Shown: positions 27,607-38,185, counted from the first letter of the stretch. The stretch: DNA of 64,000 bases from Coleofasciculus sp. FACHB-T130 (GCF_014695375.1 NZ_JACJOG010000046.1:1-64000); one strand, 5' to 3'. The notes: generated by a model not told the origin, from the sequence alone. Numbers and translations are program-made.

Positions 27607-27940
27607 CTTGTTTCTCCTGGGTTTGTAACTCGTGCAGGTAATCATCCAGCCGATCAAGTCTCTCTTCCCAAAATTGGCGATATTGCTCGATCCAATCCAT
27701 TGCGTCCTTGAGTGGCTCCGCTTTGATCTGGCAGGGTCGCCATTGAGCCTCCCGACCCCGCGCGATCAGTCCGGCACGCTCCAGCACCTTGAGATGCTTG
27801 GAGATGGCAGGAAGGCTCATCTCAAAGGGTTCTGCTAACTCCGTGACCGATGCCTCACCCTTGGCGAGGTGAGCCAGGATGGCACGCCGGGTGGGATCGG
27901 CAAGGGCGGCAAAGGTGACGCTCAGTTGATCGGAAGACAC
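27596..27940 (-). CDS. ArsR-family repressor
   Basis: A 114 aa winged-helix repressor: FAALADPTRRAILAHL, VTELAEPFEMSLPAISKHLK and VLERAGLIARGREAQWR. It lacks the metal-binding CVC motif of ArsR proper and belongs to the group paired with SRPBCC genes. It overlaps the following AHSA1 gene. An AACCGTTCAGTTAATTAAC stretch just upstream may hold its operator. Confidence 0.82.
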   Translation of the reverse strand: MSSDQLSVTFAALADPTRRAILAHLAKGEASVTELAEPFEMSLPAISKHLKVLERAGLIARGREAQWRPCQIKAEPLKDAMDWIEQYRQFWEERLDRLDDYLHELQTQEKQDGQ

Positions 27941-28127
27941 TTGTATTTAACCGTTCAGTTAATTAACTACGAGGTTAAATAAACTGTCCAAGAATGTCAA
28001 GTGCTGATTTAAGCGATCGCTTGAAGTAGTACATTGCAGTAGGGTATGCCCTGACAGTCGCTGTCATGCTGGGATAGAAGCAGGGCTGGATTTCAATGAT
28101 TTGTTATGTACACCGCAATCGTTCATG

Positions 28128-29033
28128 CTAAGGATTTTGAGTCAATTCCTTAACGAGAGATTCAGCACCTTTATTCATCTGTTCTTCGTTTTCACGTCTT
28201 AATCGAGAATATAGCCAGTCGAAAATCAATGGGCTGCGACGACGGTTATCGTAAATTTGAGTTTGCAAGCTGTATGATTCTATCTCAAGGTCTTGCTGCG
28301 TAAGCCTTTTACTGATTGCTTTGTGTACAAGAATTTCTGCATTCTCCTGCAATCTATCAAGTCTAGCCGCAGCTTCGTTATGTTCAGTGTATTGACGCAG
28401 CCCTACAACAAAAGCGGGTGTCAAGGGTGCTAAAATAGCCAACAAAAACTTTTCAAGAGTTAGACCCCCAACTAAACCAATCAAAAATACAATAATGGAT
28501 AGAGTAATTAAAATAATAACTATCCACTTCGAGTAGCGACGTCGCAGTTTAGCATCCCACCAAATGTTAGAACGTTGGCAAATGATTCGGGCTTCGTGAA
28601 TCGGTAATTTTTCAACACTAATTGGATACCAATTTTGGAGATTAGAATAGTTTTTATTTTTACGCTTAAATCTGTTAGACGCATCAACAATTGTTTCTGT
28701 TTCGACACGAATTCCAGAGTTTAGACTTGCCCAATTGAATTGGAGAACTTCACAATCAAACATTTGTTGAATCTTTGCGGCTTTTTCTTGAGTAGACTTT
28801 TGTAAACGTGAAAAAATTAAAAGTTCTAGAAGCGTGGCAATAATCCCCCACAAGCCAGCATAAACAGCTAATTTAGGTAATCTTGCAACTAAGATAGACC
28901 ATGTAATTACTATTGGAACTCCAATAACTACACTAATAATTTGCATTTTTTTTGCATCAGAGTAAAGCTGGCGTTGTGCAGCTAATAGCTCTAACTTACG
29001 TTGATTGTTTTGTTCTTTAGGAATATTATTCAT
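28128..29033 (-). CDS. S-4TM pore-forming effector of CBASS
   Basis: A 301 aa membrane protein: two helices near residues 34-75 (VVIGVPIVITWSILV and VYAGLWGIIATLLELLIF), then two near 170-215 (WIVIILITLSIIVFLIG and LLAILAPLTPAFVVGL). This four-helix layout, with the N-terminal QRQLYSDAKKMQ, matches the S-4TM effector family. In CBASS it opens the membrane when it senses a cyclic nucleotide, killing the infected cell. It follows the CD-NTase gene by 35 bp. Confidence 0.8.
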   Translation of the reverse strand: MNNIPKEQNNQRKLELLAAQRQLYSDAKKMQIISVVIGVPIVITWSILVARLPKLAVYAGLWGIIATLLELLIFSRLQKSTQEKAAKIQQMFDCEVLQFNWASLNSGIRVETETIVDASNRFKRKNKNYSNLQNWYPISVEKLPIHEARIICQRSNIWWDAKLRRRYSKWIVIILITLSIIVFLIGLVGGLTLEKFLLAILAPLTPAFVVGLRQYTEHNEAAARLDRLQENAEILVHKAISKRLTQQDLEIESYSLQTQIYDNRRRSPLIFDWLYSRLRRENEEQMNKGAESLVKELTQNP

Positions 29034-29068
29034 GAATACTAATCTCCATTTTTGATTTAGGTAGTTAT

Positions 29069-30070
29069 TTACGTATAACTAGGAAATTTTGAGCCAAATA
29101 TATTACTCCACATTGCAATGGAAGATTTATGAGCATTTTGAGTTTCTAGTTCCCTAGCTTCCAAAGCTTTTGTGTAGTCGGCATAAGCCCTTTTTGAAAT
29201 TTTAGTTTGCTCTTCATAAGTTTGTTTGTTAATATTCCCTTGAATTTCTTTAGGGTCGCTGACCTGATAGAAAATCGCGCCGTGAATATATAGCAAGACT
29301 TTTGCAACCTCTAAATCTACATATTTCGATGTTTTTGTATACTCCGTAGAGTAGAAGTCCAATATCATGTTCTCAATTAAATATGAAGGCATTGATGGCA
29401 TTGTTTGTCTTTTATTCCAATACTTCATTAATCTGATTACATTCAATACATTGCCATCGTGAAACTGATTGATCTCAGTTACTCTTTGCCTATCAATTCT
29501 TGGATCAGTTTTTTTCCAATGTCCCTGACCATCTGGAATAAGGTAGTAATCTTTATTAAGCCAATCCTTTTGTGTAAAAAAGCAAGGCACAAGATCGAAG
29601 TTCCAAGGATAGCTCTTTAGATTGAGAGTCGCAGCCTCCATATCACGACTGATTTCAGCTTTCTCATACTGTGGAACTTGATTAAGCAGGCTTATAAACT
29701 TATTGATAATTTTTCGTGAACTAAGAATATTTGTGTTGTCATAGCAAAGTGCTTTTAGCCTATACTCAGAATCAGAGATATGAATCTCAATCCTATCTGT
29801 GAATTCATTGTAAACACCTCCTTCCGCACTCAAAGCAATCATCATATCAATGTCATCAAGCTCTCTTTTTTTAGTACGTCTAGCAAATGAACCAAAAAAT
29901 ATATCTTTTTCTGAGTATAACCTTGGAAATTTGCCATCTTTGCTTGGAAACAAATGAATTTGAGATAGAAGCCAATCTCTACTACTTCTAGCTGATTTAG
30001 TTTCATCTGGCTCTAGGTTGACGTAATCTTTTAAGAAAACATCGAAAGCTTCGTTAACGGTTTTAACCAT
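29069..30070 (-). CDS. CD-NTase (SMODS nucleotidyltransferase) of CBASS
   Basis: A 333 aa cGAS/DncV-like nucleotidyltransferase. The catalytic site is FFGSFARRTKKRELDDIDMM (GS motif plus DxD: Asp in DIDMM), with the third acidic residue likely in NFDLVPCF. It would make a cyclic di- or oligonucleotide on phage infection and activate the S-4TM protein encoded next. No Cap2/Cap3 or HORMA/TRIP13 genes are present, so this is a minimal type I CBASS. Confidence 0.85.
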   Translation of the reverse strand: MVKTVNEAFDVFLKDYVNLEPDETKSARSSRDWLLSQIHLFPSKDGKFPRLYSEKDIFFGSFARRTKKRELDDIDMMIALSAEGGVYNEFTDRIEIHISDSEYRLKALCYDNTNILSSRKIINKFISLLNQVPQYEKAEISRDMEAATLNLKSYPWNFDLVPCFFTQKDWLNKDYYLIPDGQGHWKKTDPRIDRQRVTEINQFHDGNVLNVIRLMKYWNKRQTMPSMPSYLIENMILDFYSTEYTKTSKYVDLEVAKVLLYIHGAIFYQVSDPKEIQGNINKQTYEEQTKISKRAYADYTKALEARELETQNAHKSSIAMWSNIFGSKFPSYT

Positions 30071-30465
30071 TTTTATTAAGGTTTATTGGGACTCAGAAAG
30101 TGATCCACAAATGATGTTTCCTTCTATTTACAAACGCCAAATGTGGAATTTCTGAGATTCTAACTCTTGAATGAGTACATGCGTACTATTGAGGAGTAGG
30201 GATAACCGTACTAAGCAACCAACATTGTTTGTGAAGACAATTTCTTCGGGTCTGCCTACAATAGGCTACAGACCTAGTTGCAAGTCCTTTCTTTGCCCTT
30301 CGCTTGTATGATTTTTCCTCCTTGGTAAGCTTCTAGAACTCAATCCAACCAGCGATTCGCCTTACAACTAAGGCGGAGAGTATGTTCGTGGATTCCCCCT
30401 CCGATCGCCAACGCCGTGAAGATGTTGCGCTGGTGTTCAAATTTTGAGGATGGGAGAATTTCACG
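30071..30465. other. Gap without recognised gene
   Basis: About 400 bp between the CBASS operon and the divergent MFS gene. It must hold both promoters. I see no convincing coding frame, tRNA or repeat family. Confidence 0.4.
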
Positions 30466-31644
30466 ATGTCATTGGACAGTAAAAACAAAACGACCAGGAC
30501 TGTCATTTTGTTAACGATGATCTTCCTGGTGATTGAATTATTAGACGAACTGGTGGATGGAGTCCGGGGTGCTGCGTATCCATTGATTCGCAATGACCTG
30601 CATCTTTCTTACCTGCAAGTGGGGCTGTTGCTGACGATACCCAACACGGTCAGCAGCCTGATAGAGCCAATTTTGGGAATCTGGGGAGATATTGGTCAAC
30701 GACGGCAATTGATTTTGGGGGGAGGTGTTGGGTTTGCGATCGCATTACTCCTCATCTCCCTTAGCTATAACTTTTCCTGGTTGTTAGCAGCCTTTGTGCT
30801 TTTTTATCCTGCATCCGGTGCCTTTGTCAGTCTTTCCCAGGCGACGCTGATGGACATAGAACCGACTCGCCACGAACAAAATATGGCACGGTGGGCATTG
30901 GCGGGTTCTGTCGGTAATGTCCTTGGGCCTTTGGCTTTAGCGAGTGCGATCGCATTCCATCAAAGTTGGCGGAGTGTGTTTTTACTATTGGCGATACTGA
31001 CGGGATTACTTGTAGGAATGTTGTGGCAGTATCCAATCGCAACTCCAACGGCATCCTCTGATATTGATCAACCCACGCACAGCTTCAAAGATGGCATCCG
31101 TTATGCCATCCAAAGCTTAAAACGAGGTAACGTGTTGCGTTGGTTAACGTTGTTGCAATTTTCCGATTTAATGCTGGATGTTTTGAGTGGCTTTTTGGCA
31201 CTATATTTCGTAGATGTCGTGGGTGTAAACAACACGCAGGCGAGTTTCGCTCTCACAGTCTGGTTAGGGTTTGGTTTACTAGGAGATTTTCTCCTGATTC
31301 CCTTACTCGAACGAGTGCAAGGACTTGCTTATTTGAAGGTTAGCGCTATCCTTGTTTTGTGTCTTTATCCAGCTTTTTTGCTTGTACCCAATATCAATCT
31401 CAAGCTGGTCATTCTTTGCTTTCTGGGCCTCCTTAATTCCGGATGGTACTCTATTCTCCAGGGGCAATTGTACACAGCGATGCCGGGGCAGAGCGGAACC
31501 GTCATGACGCTCAACAACCTGGCAGGTTTTGTGGGGGGGTTAGCTCCGTTTGCACTGGGTTTGGTTGCTCAACAGTATGGTTTGCAGCCGACGATGTGGA
31601 TATTACTTGCAGCACCCATTGCCTTACTAATTGCGCTTTTTTAA
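30466..31644 (+). CDS. MFS transporter
   Basis: A 392 aa major facilitator protein with about twelve membrane helices. The conserved loop 2-3 segment reads GIWGDIGQRRQLIL. The fold is complete to the helix ending LAAPIALLIALF. The family resembles drug or sugar-phosphate-type MFS of cyanobacteria; the substrate is unknown. TGGGAGAATTTCACG precedes the ATG. It stands alone on its strand. Confidence 0.82.
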   Translation: MSLDSKNKTTRTVILLTMIFLVIELLDELVDGVRGAAYPLIRNDLHLSYLQVGLLLTIPNTVSSLIEPILGIWGDIGQRRQLILGGGVGFAIALLLISLSYNFSWLLAAFVLFYPASGAFVSLSQATLMDIEPTRHEQNMARWALAGSVGNVLGPLALASAIAFHQSWRSVFLLLAILTGLLVGMLWQYPIATPTASSDIDQPTHSFKDGIRYAIQSLKRGNVLRWLTLLQFSDLMLDVLSGFLALYFVDVVGVNNTQASFALTVWLGFGLLGDFLLIPLLERVQGLAYLKVSAILVLCLYPAFLLVPNINLKLVILCFLGLLNSGWYSILQGQLYTAMPGQSGTVMTLNNLAGFVGGLAPFALGLVAQQYGLQPTMWILLAAPIALLIALF

Positions 31645-31740
31645 ATCCTTTACCACTGGCAGGCGTTGCATCCATTTCGCACTCTTGCCACTGGTAAAGA
31701 ATAGGATTGTACCAACGGGCGTGTATTTGCAATTTAGGGG

Positions 31741-31857
31741 ATGTTCCCGTTACCCACAGCTCAACTGGTTAACACGATCGTTGATCGGGCGATCGCTATC
31801 CAAGAACTACAAGCTGCTCTCAAAATTATTGCCACCTTACAGCAGCAGTTTCACTAA
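31741..31857 (+). CDS. Possible short peptide or gene fragment
   Basis: A frame of 38 codons (MFPLPTAQLVNTIVDRAIAI, then QELQAALKIIATLQQQFH) with amphipathic helical character. It may be the end of a broken gene rather than a real peptide. Not recognised. Confidence 0.25.
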   Translation: MFPLPTAQLVNTIVDRAIAIQELQAALKIIATLQQQFH

Positions 31858-31924
31858 TAATTTTACAGTCAAAACTAGAGCTGATTGAGGGATTGATTCA
31901 TCTAATCTAGTTTTAAAGACTAGA

Positions 31925-33241
31925 TTACACAATCGGAAGCGTTACCACAAACTCTGTGCCTCGTCCCCATTCAGAATTGACTTCGAGCGTTCCTCCGTGC
32001 TTTTCAACAATAATTTGATGAGCAATCGTTAATCCTAAACCTGTTCCTTTTCCAACAGGTTTAGTCGTGAATAGATGGTCAAAAATGCGTTGCTTGATAT
32101 CTTTCGTCATCCCCATGCCATTATCTGCAATTCGGACTGCAACCTGATGTTCATCTTTCATTTCAGTTTGAACAATAATATGGTTGGGATTTTCTTTAAT
32201 CGCTTCATAGGTGTGACCCAAGTTCGCTTCTTCCACTGCGTCGATTGCATTTGCCAAAATATTCATAAATACCTGATTGAGTTGTCCTAAATAACACTCA
32301 ACTTTAGGAATTTCACCATAATTTTTAATGATTTGAATTGCTGGACGATAATTCTGAGCTTTCAAACGATGTTGCAAAATCATCAAGGTACTCTCAAGTC
32401 CCTCATGGATGTCAACTGATACCTTGTAATCTACATCAGCACGGGAGAATGTTCTAAGGGATGTACTAATGTTGCGAATTCTATCGATTCCTGTATGCAT
32501 AGATAAGAACATTTTTGGTAAATCTTCTAGAAGATATTCAAGATCAATCTCTTCCGCTTTTTGTTCAATTTCTATGCCAGGATTTGGAAACTTGGCTTGA
32601 TAAAGACGTATATAATCAACCGCATCTTTAACAGCAAGACTCGCTTGCTCTAAATTGCCATAAATACAACCAACTGGATTATTAATCTCATGAGCAATGC
32701 CAGAAACTAACTGACCAATTGTAGACAGTTTTTCATTTTGAATTAATTGCAATTGTGTTTTTTTTAGTTCTTGTAACGTGCAGGTTAGTTCGGCTGTGCG
32801 TTTTTGAACAATTTCCTCAAGTTCTTGCTTTTGTTGTTCAAGTTCTAAGCTCAAACGGCGAATTTTTAAATGGGTTTGAATCCGAGCAAGTGCTTCTTCA
32901 TGACGGAAGGGTTTTGTAATATAATCTACTGCTCCTAAATGTAATCCCTTCACTTTGTCTGTGGTATCTGTCAGCGCCGTCATAAAAATTACTGGAATGT
33001 TTTTTGTAGACGGATCGAGCTGCAATTTACGGCAGGTTTCAAACCCATCAATTCCTGGCATCTGGACATCTAGCAAAATCAAGTCTGGCGGATAGTTCTT
33101 AGCTTGCTCAATTCCACTAAAACCATCCATTTCTACCAAAACTTCATAGCCAGATGAACCCAAGGCGTTATATAATAATTCTAGATTAGTTGGATTATCA
33201 TCAACCACTAAAACGATTTCGCGATCGGAATTAAATAACAT
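31925..33241 (-). CDS. Response regulator-histidine kinase hybrid
   Basis: A 438 aa protein. Residues 1-125 are a receiver domain (VLVVDDNPTN; phospho-acceptor Asp58 in LILLDVQMPG; Lys in YITKPF). A coiled coil of about 50 residues leads to a histidine kinase: phospho-acceptor His in LVSGIAHEINNPVG, N box NILANAIDAVEEA, G boxes IADNGMGMT and GKGTGLGL. The fused input receiver suggests it accepts phosphate from another kinase, probably the hybrid kinase encoded 58 bp upstream. The output partner is not in the window. Confidence 0.88.
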   Translation of the reverse strand: MLFNSDREIVLVVDDNPTNLELLYNALGSSGYEVLVEMDGFSGIEQAKNYPPDLILLDVQMPGIDGFETCRKLQLDPSTKNIPVIFMTALTDTTDKVKGLHLGAVDYITKPFRHEEALARIQTHLKIRRLSLELEQQKQELEEIVQKRTAELTCTLQELKKTQLQLIQNEKLSTIGQLVSGIAHEINNPVGCIYGNLEQASLAVKDAVDYIRLYQAKFPNPGIEIEQKAEEIDLEYLLEDLPKMFLSMHTGIDRIRNISTSLRTFSRADVDYKVSVDIHEGLESTLMILQHRLKAQNYRPAIQIIKNYGEIPKVECYLGQLNQVFMNILANAIDAVEEANLGHTYEAIKENPNHIIVQTEMKDEHQVAVRIADNGMGMTKDIKQRIFDHLFTTKPVGKGTGLGLTIAHQIIVEKHGGTLEVNSEWGRGTEFVVTLPIV

Positions 33242-33299
33242 TTTATAACTGCTCCTTTTTTGACTATTGGTTTATTCATGAAGATGAAATACGGGGCAA

Positions 33300-35690
33300 T
33301 TAACCTACAGTTTCTAGAAGGAATTTGCGAATTTTGTGAATATTAAATTCTTTCACTAACAAACTTAATTTGTTGGCAAACGGCTGATAACTTTCATCTA
33401 GTTGGGCAAGTCTTTCCAGTTCTTGTTGGATGCCTTTGATTTGTCCTCGCTTGGCATATTCCAGTAGGCTCGACAGTTCAGATAGGGGTGGCACAGCGAG
33501 TTCGGTTGGGGTTGCGTTTGCGAAGGGCGTTGCGATCGCACGTTCAACAGGTTTTGCCTCGGCATAAATCCAGTCCAGGTGCAGATGTTTTGCCAAGAGG
33601 CGATATAGTTCCTCGACTTGCACGGGTTTAGCCAGAAAATCGTTGCCGCCTGCGGCAAGGCTTTTACGGCGATCGGCATCATACACGCTTGCCGATGACA
33701 CAAGGACTGGCAAATCTTTTAACGTTTCTGACTGGCGCAGCAGCGCGAGCAAATCCCAACCATTCAGGGTAGGCATGATCAGGTCAGTAATGATTAAATC
33801 TGGTTGAACTTGATGCGCCTTTTCCAACCCCTCCCGTCCGTTGCTGGCTTCAATGACGGTGAATCCCAACGGTTGCAGCAAGTTAACCATGACCGAGCGA
33901 TTTTCCCATCGATCGTCCACAATCAAAATGCTTTTGCGATCGCCCGAATAACCAGAAATTCGCCCCCTGGAAATGTTGCTTACTATTGAGTTCGTCGAGA
34001 AAGCACACTCGATCTCAAACTCAAAGGTACTACCGACCTTCGGTAAGCTCTTAACGTGGATGTCTCCTCCCATCATCTCGACAATTTTTTTGGCGATCGC
34101 AAGTCCCAATCCAGTCCCCTCCGCTTGTCGCTTGGTATCGCCAACCTGCTCAAAGGGGAGGAAAATTTGCTCTAGTTGTTCGGGTAACATCCCAATACCC
34201 GTGTCTTCAACCGCAAAGCGAAGCTTCGCGAACGCTGGTTGCTGCCGATTTTCAGTCACCTCCACTCGGAATGTCACGCTACCGGCATCGGTGAATTTAA
34301 TCGCATTGCCCAAGAGGTTCAGCAACACTTGCCGCAAGCGTTTCTCGTCAGTTGCGATCGCTATGGGCAAATTATCGGGTGGCTGATAAATGAACTGAAT
34401 GCCTTTTTGCTCGGCGCGAATGCGGCAAATTTCCTCGACTCCTTGCAGGAAGCCAGGTAGATGTAAATCGCTCAAATGCAGTTCCATCTTACGCGCTTCG
34501 ATTTTAGAGAGATCGAGTACGTCTTCGATCAGCGTTAGCAAATGAGAGCCGCAATTATAGATAATGTCGATGCCGTGTTGTTGCTGTTCGGTAAGATTGG
34601 GGGCAGCAGAAAGAACTTGAGCATACCCCAGAACACCGTTAAGGGGAGTGCGTAGTTCGTGGCTCATGTTGGCAAGAAATTCACTTTTCGCTTGGTTGGC
34701 AACTTCGGCAGAATTTTTCGCCTCATTGAGTTCAGTCGTCCGTTCTTCAACTCGTTGCTCTAATTGATCATTCGCTTGCCGAAGTTTTCTTTCTGCCTTA
34801 CGGTTTTCATTCGTCACCGCAGAGATGACAAATGTGGTGATAGCAATGACACAAATAAACGATTGCAGCAGGATCAGCGATTCGTTGGGAGTGGCTTGCT
34901 TGGCGAACGAGCCGAAGCCGCGAACGGTTCCAAAAACTGCGATCGCTGACACAATTAGCACGAGTAGCGTTGATACCCGCGCTTCAAACCGAAATGCCGC
35001 CCAAATCAGGGGGGGAATTACCATGTATTCGATTGGGTATCCTCCCGAAAAGGCAATATGATCGAGCGCGATTACCCAGACCAATACAAATACAAATTCG
35101 AGAATTTGTTGCTTGTCGAATTTTTTAAATTCAGATTTTTGCCACCATGCCAGCAATAGGGGTGTAACGACCAAAATTCCCGTGGTGTCTGATGCCAACC
35201 AGGTTCGACACACTTCTGCAAATGCTGTCCAGGGCGCAATCCCACTGGTGCAAAGCGTGACGGCAGCCAAGAGGGAACTAATCAGGGGGGTGGGGATAGT
35301 CAGGATGATAAATTTAAAAACATCTTGCGATCGCTCTAAAAAATTGTGGCGTTTGATATAACGATTAATTAAAAAAGTCCCGCTGAATGGAGTGAGCAGG
35401 TTGACAGCGGGAATAATCAGACTGATTAAAAGATTGTTTGGGAAAAAAAGAATATGACTAACAATGAAATCACTCACAAATAAAATAGGCCAGACGCGAT
35501 AGCCTAGTAGCAGCATCGCTGCCAAAAAGACACCGAGTGAAGGCCAAAATACGGAGGCACCATTTACAAAGGTCGTGGATAATCCTACGTATCCTAAATA
35601 GAGGTGAACAATCGGAATTACCAGCGCTGCTGTCAAAAAAGTGCGATCGAGTTTAACTGGGAATTTCTGCGTTATCGACATCGGCTGCAT
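33300..35690 (-). CDS. Hybrid sensor kinase with MASE1 membrane sensor
   Basis: A 796 aa kinase. Residues about 12-300 form a MASE1 membrane sensor with some eight helices ([18 protein letters not shown] and others). Then come a coiled coil, HisKA ([20 protein letters not shown]), HATPase ([24 protein letters not shown]) and a receiver domain ([17 protein letters not shown]). A C-terminal helical segment could be an Hpt-like tail but lacks the clear HxxKG motif. I chose the ATG at 35690 because GGAGACAGGAA lies just upstream. It probably acts with the next gene; the signal is unknown. Confidence 0.88.
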   Translation of the reverse strand: MQPMSITQKFPVKLDRTFLTAALVIPIVHLYLGYVGLSTTFVNGASVFWPSLGVFLAAMLLLGYRVWPILFVSDFIVSHILFFPNNLLISLIIPAVNLLTPFSGTFLINRYIKRHNFLERSQDVFKFIILTIPTPLISSLLAAVTLCTSGIAPWTAFAEVCRTWLASDTTGILVVTPLLLAWWQKSEFKKFDKQQILEFVFVLVWVIALDHIAFSGGYPIEYMVIPPLIWAAFRFEARVSTLLVLIVSAIAVFGTVRGFGSFAKQATPNESLILLQSFICVIAITTFVISAVTNENRKAERKLRQANDQLEQRVEERTTELNEAKNSAEVANQAKSEFLANMSHELRTPLNGVLGYAQVLSAAPNLTEQQQHGIDIIYNCGSHLLTLIEDVLDLSKIEARKMELHLSDLHLPGFLQGVEEICRIRAEQKGIQFIYQPPDNLPIAIATDEKRLRQVLLNLLGNAIKFTDAGSVTFRVEVTENRQQPAFAKLRFAVEDTGIGMLPEQLEQIFLPFEQVGDTKRQAEGTGLGLAIAKKIVEMMGGDIHVKSLPKVGSTFEFEIECAFSTNSIVSNISRGRISGYSGDRKSILIVDDRWENRSVMVNLLQPLGFTVIEASNGREGLEKAHQVQPDLIITDLIMPTLNGWDLLALLRQSETLKDLPVLVSSASVYDADRRKSLAAGGNDFLAKPVQVEELYRLLAKHLHLDWIYAEAKPVERAIATPFANATPTELAVPPLSELSSLLEYAKRGQIKGIQQELERLAQLDESYQPFANKLSLLVKEFNIHKIRKFLLETVG

Positions 35691-35910
35691 TTCCTGTCTC
35701 CGCGCACAGACCATAAGAGCAGCAAACTTCTAGGAAGGCTGCTACCCTTATAGTGCCCAAATTGAATTTGAAGTTAACAGCGGGTGAGATTGAGTTGGTG
35801 CCCGTGCGATCGCAAATTAACTGGCGTTATGGTGACAAAGTATGTCCATCTGAATATTGACCCCTGCAAGGTCTAGGGCTAGTATATCCATAGTTTATTG
35901 TCTCAATCTC

Positions 35911-35994
35911 ATGCTTCCACAGCAGCAATCTCTACACCACTCCACTAGCCGACTACTAGGGCTAGGGCTGCTGCTGCGCCTTGGGCGCAACTAA
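35911..35994 (+). CDS. Leucine-rich leader peptide (leuL-like)
   Basis: A 27-codon frame (MLPQQQSLHHSTSRLLGLGL, then LLRLGRN) with nine Leu codons, seven of them packed within ten codons just before the stop. CTA, often a rare codon, is used three times in that run (35953-35964). It ends directly at a hairpin followed by six T. This is the layout of a ribosome-sensed attenuator, and a 2-isopropylmalate synthase gene lies downstream. No strong Shine-Dalgarno is visible. Seen directly; the regulation is inferred. Confidence 0.6.
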   Translation: MLPQQQSLHHSTSRLLGLGLLLRLGRN

Positions 35995-36000
35995 TTTTTT
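35975..36000 (+). terminator. Attenuator-like hairpin before leuA
   Basis: TGCGCC and GGCGCA form a 6-bp GC stem with a TTG loop (35975-35989). ACTAA and then six T follow. The upstream CAGCAGC at 35919-35925 can pair with GCTGCTG at 35967-35973 and so compete with this stem. The 5-nt gap before the T run makes it an imperfect terminator. Confidence 0.5.
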
Positions 36001-36099
36001 ACCACTTAAACCAAGTTTTTCCCTTTCAAGCCTCAACCTCCTTGCCTACGCGGGCAAGTGCGGCATTGCCATTCATTCACCAATTTTTTGGAGATTTTT

Positions 36100-36255
36100 A
36101 TGCGACTTCATACAGCACTTGAGATGTTACTGCGACTGTTGATGGGTTGTCAGGATGGGTCTGCGTCGCAACCTGGCAACTCCTTGTTTAACTCGATTGC
36201 GATCGCCACAGCATCTCACAAACCCCAAAAATATAGGAAACATCGATCGTGTTGA
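36100..36255 (+). CDS. Small ORF overlapping the leuA start
   Basis: A 51-codon frame with a good Shine-Dalgarno (TTTTGGAGATTTTT before ATG). It starts [17 protein letters not shown], with six Leu codons in the first 14. Its stop overlaps the GTG start of the next gene (GTGTTGA), so translation may be coupled. It may be a second leader peptide or simply a coupling ORF. Confidence 0.4.
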   Translation: MRLHTALEMLLRLLMGCQDGSASQPGNSLFNSIAIATASHKPQKYRKHRSC

Positions 36256-37949
36256 AGCATCCCGGAACCAAATATCGTTCATTTGCCCCAATTAACTTAC
36301 CCGACCGCACCTGGCCCTCGAAAACCATTACCAATCCTCCCATCTGGCTCAGTACCGATTTGCGCGATGGCAATCAGGCACTAATCGAGCCGATGCACGT
36401 TGAACGCAAGTTACGTCTGTTCAAGCTTTTAGTCGAGATTGGGTTTCAAGAAATCGAAGTTGCATTTCCCTCCGCTTCACAAACTGACTTTGATTTCGTC
36501 CGCCGCCTGATCGAGCAGCAATTAATACCCGATAACGTCACAATCCAGGTTTTAACCCCTGCCCGCGAACATCTAATTCGTCGTAGCTTTGAAGCATTGC
36601 AAGGTGCAAAACGAGCGATCGTGCATCTTTACAACGCCACCTCTCCAGTCTTCCGCCGCACTGTCTTTAATCTCGATCGCGCGGGCACTATCGAGATGGC
36701 AACATCCGCAGCGCAACTGATGAACGAACTTGCCGCAGCGCAACCGGAGACTGATTGGTATTTCCAATACTCGCCGGAAACCTTTACGGCGACTGAACTG
36801 GATTTTGCTAAAGATATTTGCGATGCCGTTCTGGATGTTTGGCAACCCACACCGCAGCACATGGCAATTATCAATTTGCCTGCAACCGTTGAAGTTGCAA
36901 CGCCTAATATATTCGCAGATCAAGTTGAGTGGATGCATCGTAACTTGGCGCGACGGGATAGCGTAATTTTGTGCGTCCATCCCCACAACGATCGCGGTTG
37001 TGGGGTTGCAGCAGCAGAACTGGCGCAGATGGCAGGTGCGGATCGAGTTGAAGGCTGTCTATTTGGCAATGGCGAACGCACTGGAAATGTGGATCTAGTG
37101 ACGCTGGCGCTGAACCTCTACACCCAAGGCATCCATCCCGGTTTGGATTTTTCTGATATCAACATGGTGGCGAGAACGGTGGAGGATTGCACGCAATTGC
37201 CAATTCATCCCCGCCATCCGTATGTTGGGGATTTGGTATTTACTGCCTTTTCTGGTTCTCACCAAGATGCGATCAAGAAAGGCTTGGCGGTACAGGAATC
37301 GGATGGAATCTGGGAAGTTCCGTATCTGCCACTCGATCCAACCGATGTGGGACGCAGCTACGAATCTGTGATTCGGGTGAATAGCCAATCGGGTAAGGGT
37401 GGCATTACTTTCTTGCTAGAACGGGATTACAGCCTGGTATTGCCCCGCAGGTTGCAAATCGAGTTTAGCCAAGTGGTGCAAAGGGCAATGGATGCTTCCG
37501 GGCAGGAAATGTCTGCAACGGATCTGTGGCAACTATTCGAGCAAGAATATTTGCAGGCAGTATCGCCGTTTAAGTACCTCTCTCACCACTTGTCGGAAAC
37601 AGACAGCGATGAACAAGCGATCGCAGTATCGCTAGAGATGAAGGGGAATCGTATTTCGCTTGCTGGAAAAGGCAACGGCCCTATTGATGCATTCCTAAAG
37701 GCGCTAAATCTTGGCATTCGCATCGATCGTTACGACGAACACTCACTCAGCCAGGGTAGCAATGCGTCTGCGATCGCTTATGTTGAGGTTGCTGGCGATC
37801 GCTTCCCTGGTTCTTTCTACGGCGTTGGCATCCACTCCAATATTGTCACGGCATCGTTACTCGCTGTTCTGGGTGCGGTTAACCGTGCTTGGCAGAAATT
37901 TGATTCAGAAACTCAAATCCAGGTATTACAAAGCTTTGAGTCGGTTTAA
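36249..37949 (+). CDS. leuA: 2-isopropylmalate synthase (LeuA type 2)
   Basis: A 566 aa enzyme that condenses 2-oxoisovalerate with acetyl-CoA, the first step of leucine synthesis. The N-terminal TIM barrel starts with the DRE-TIM signature [32 protein letters not shown] holds the metal-binding His residues, and [11 protein letters not shown] follows. The C-terminal region (residues about 430-566) is the LeuA dimer/leucine-feedback domain. This long form is of the actinobacterial and fungal type, not the shorter form usual in cyanobacteria, so it may be a second, acquired copy. The start is GTG. A leucine-rich leader and hairpin lie upstream; two hairpins lie downstream. Confidence 0.9.
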   Translation: MLKHPGTKYRSFAPINLPDRTWPSKTITNPPIWLSTDLRDGNQALIEPMHVERKLRLFKLLVEIGFQEIEVAFPSASQTDFDFVRRLIEQQLIPDNVTIQVLTPAREHLIRRSFEALQGAKRAIVHLYNATSPVFRRTVFNLDRAGTIEMATSAAQLMNELAAAQPETDWYFQYSPETFTATELDFAKDICDAVLDVWQPTPQHMAIINLPATVEVATPNIFADQVEWMHRNLARRDSVILCVHPHNDRGCGVAAAELAQMAGADRVEGCLFGNGERTGNVDLVTLALNLYTQGIHPGLDFSDINMVARTVEDCTQLPIHPRHPYVGDLVFTAFSGSHQDAIKKGLAVQESDGIWEVPYLPLDPTDVGRSYESVIRVNSQSGKGGITFLLERDYSLVLPRRLQIEFSQVVQRAMDASGQEMSATDLWQLFEQEYLQAVSPFKYLSHHLSETDSDEQAIAVSLEMKGNRISLAGKGNGPIDAFLKALNLGIRIDRYDEHSLSQGSNASAIAYVEVAGDRFPGSFYGVGIHSNIVTASLLAVLGAVNRAWQKFDSETQIQVLQSFESV

Positions 37950-38064
37950 GCCTGATTTTTGAGTAAGAGCGATCGCCGATCCACTTCAATATATGTCAGA
38001 AGGTGTATAGCAAAATTATGTCTTTAGCAACATGATGTAAGTGTGAGGAGTGAAAGTTATAGCG

Positions 38065-38110
38065 AAAAGCCCTTGGAGTCGAAACACGGAAAGACGCCCT
38101 TGGGCTTTTT
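38065..38110 (+). terminator. Terminator-like hairpin after leuA
   Basis: AAAAGCCC and GGGCTTTT(T) can pair across a 29-nt loop and end in five T. It lies 116 bp after the leuA stop. Confidence 0.5.
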
Positions 38111-38185
38111 AGCGTTTTTTGGCTAAAACTTGCCCCGCACGGCTACGAATTACACATCGTATTATCGAAAACTGGGTATAAAGTC

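Noticed and set aside
27044-27711. Plus-strand open frames opposite the AHSA1 gene
   Set aside because: Mirror frames of a well-supported SRPBCC gene and its ArsR partner.
30333-30593. Minus-strand open frame of 86 codons
   Set aside because: It overlaps the start of the MFS gene and lacks coding signals.
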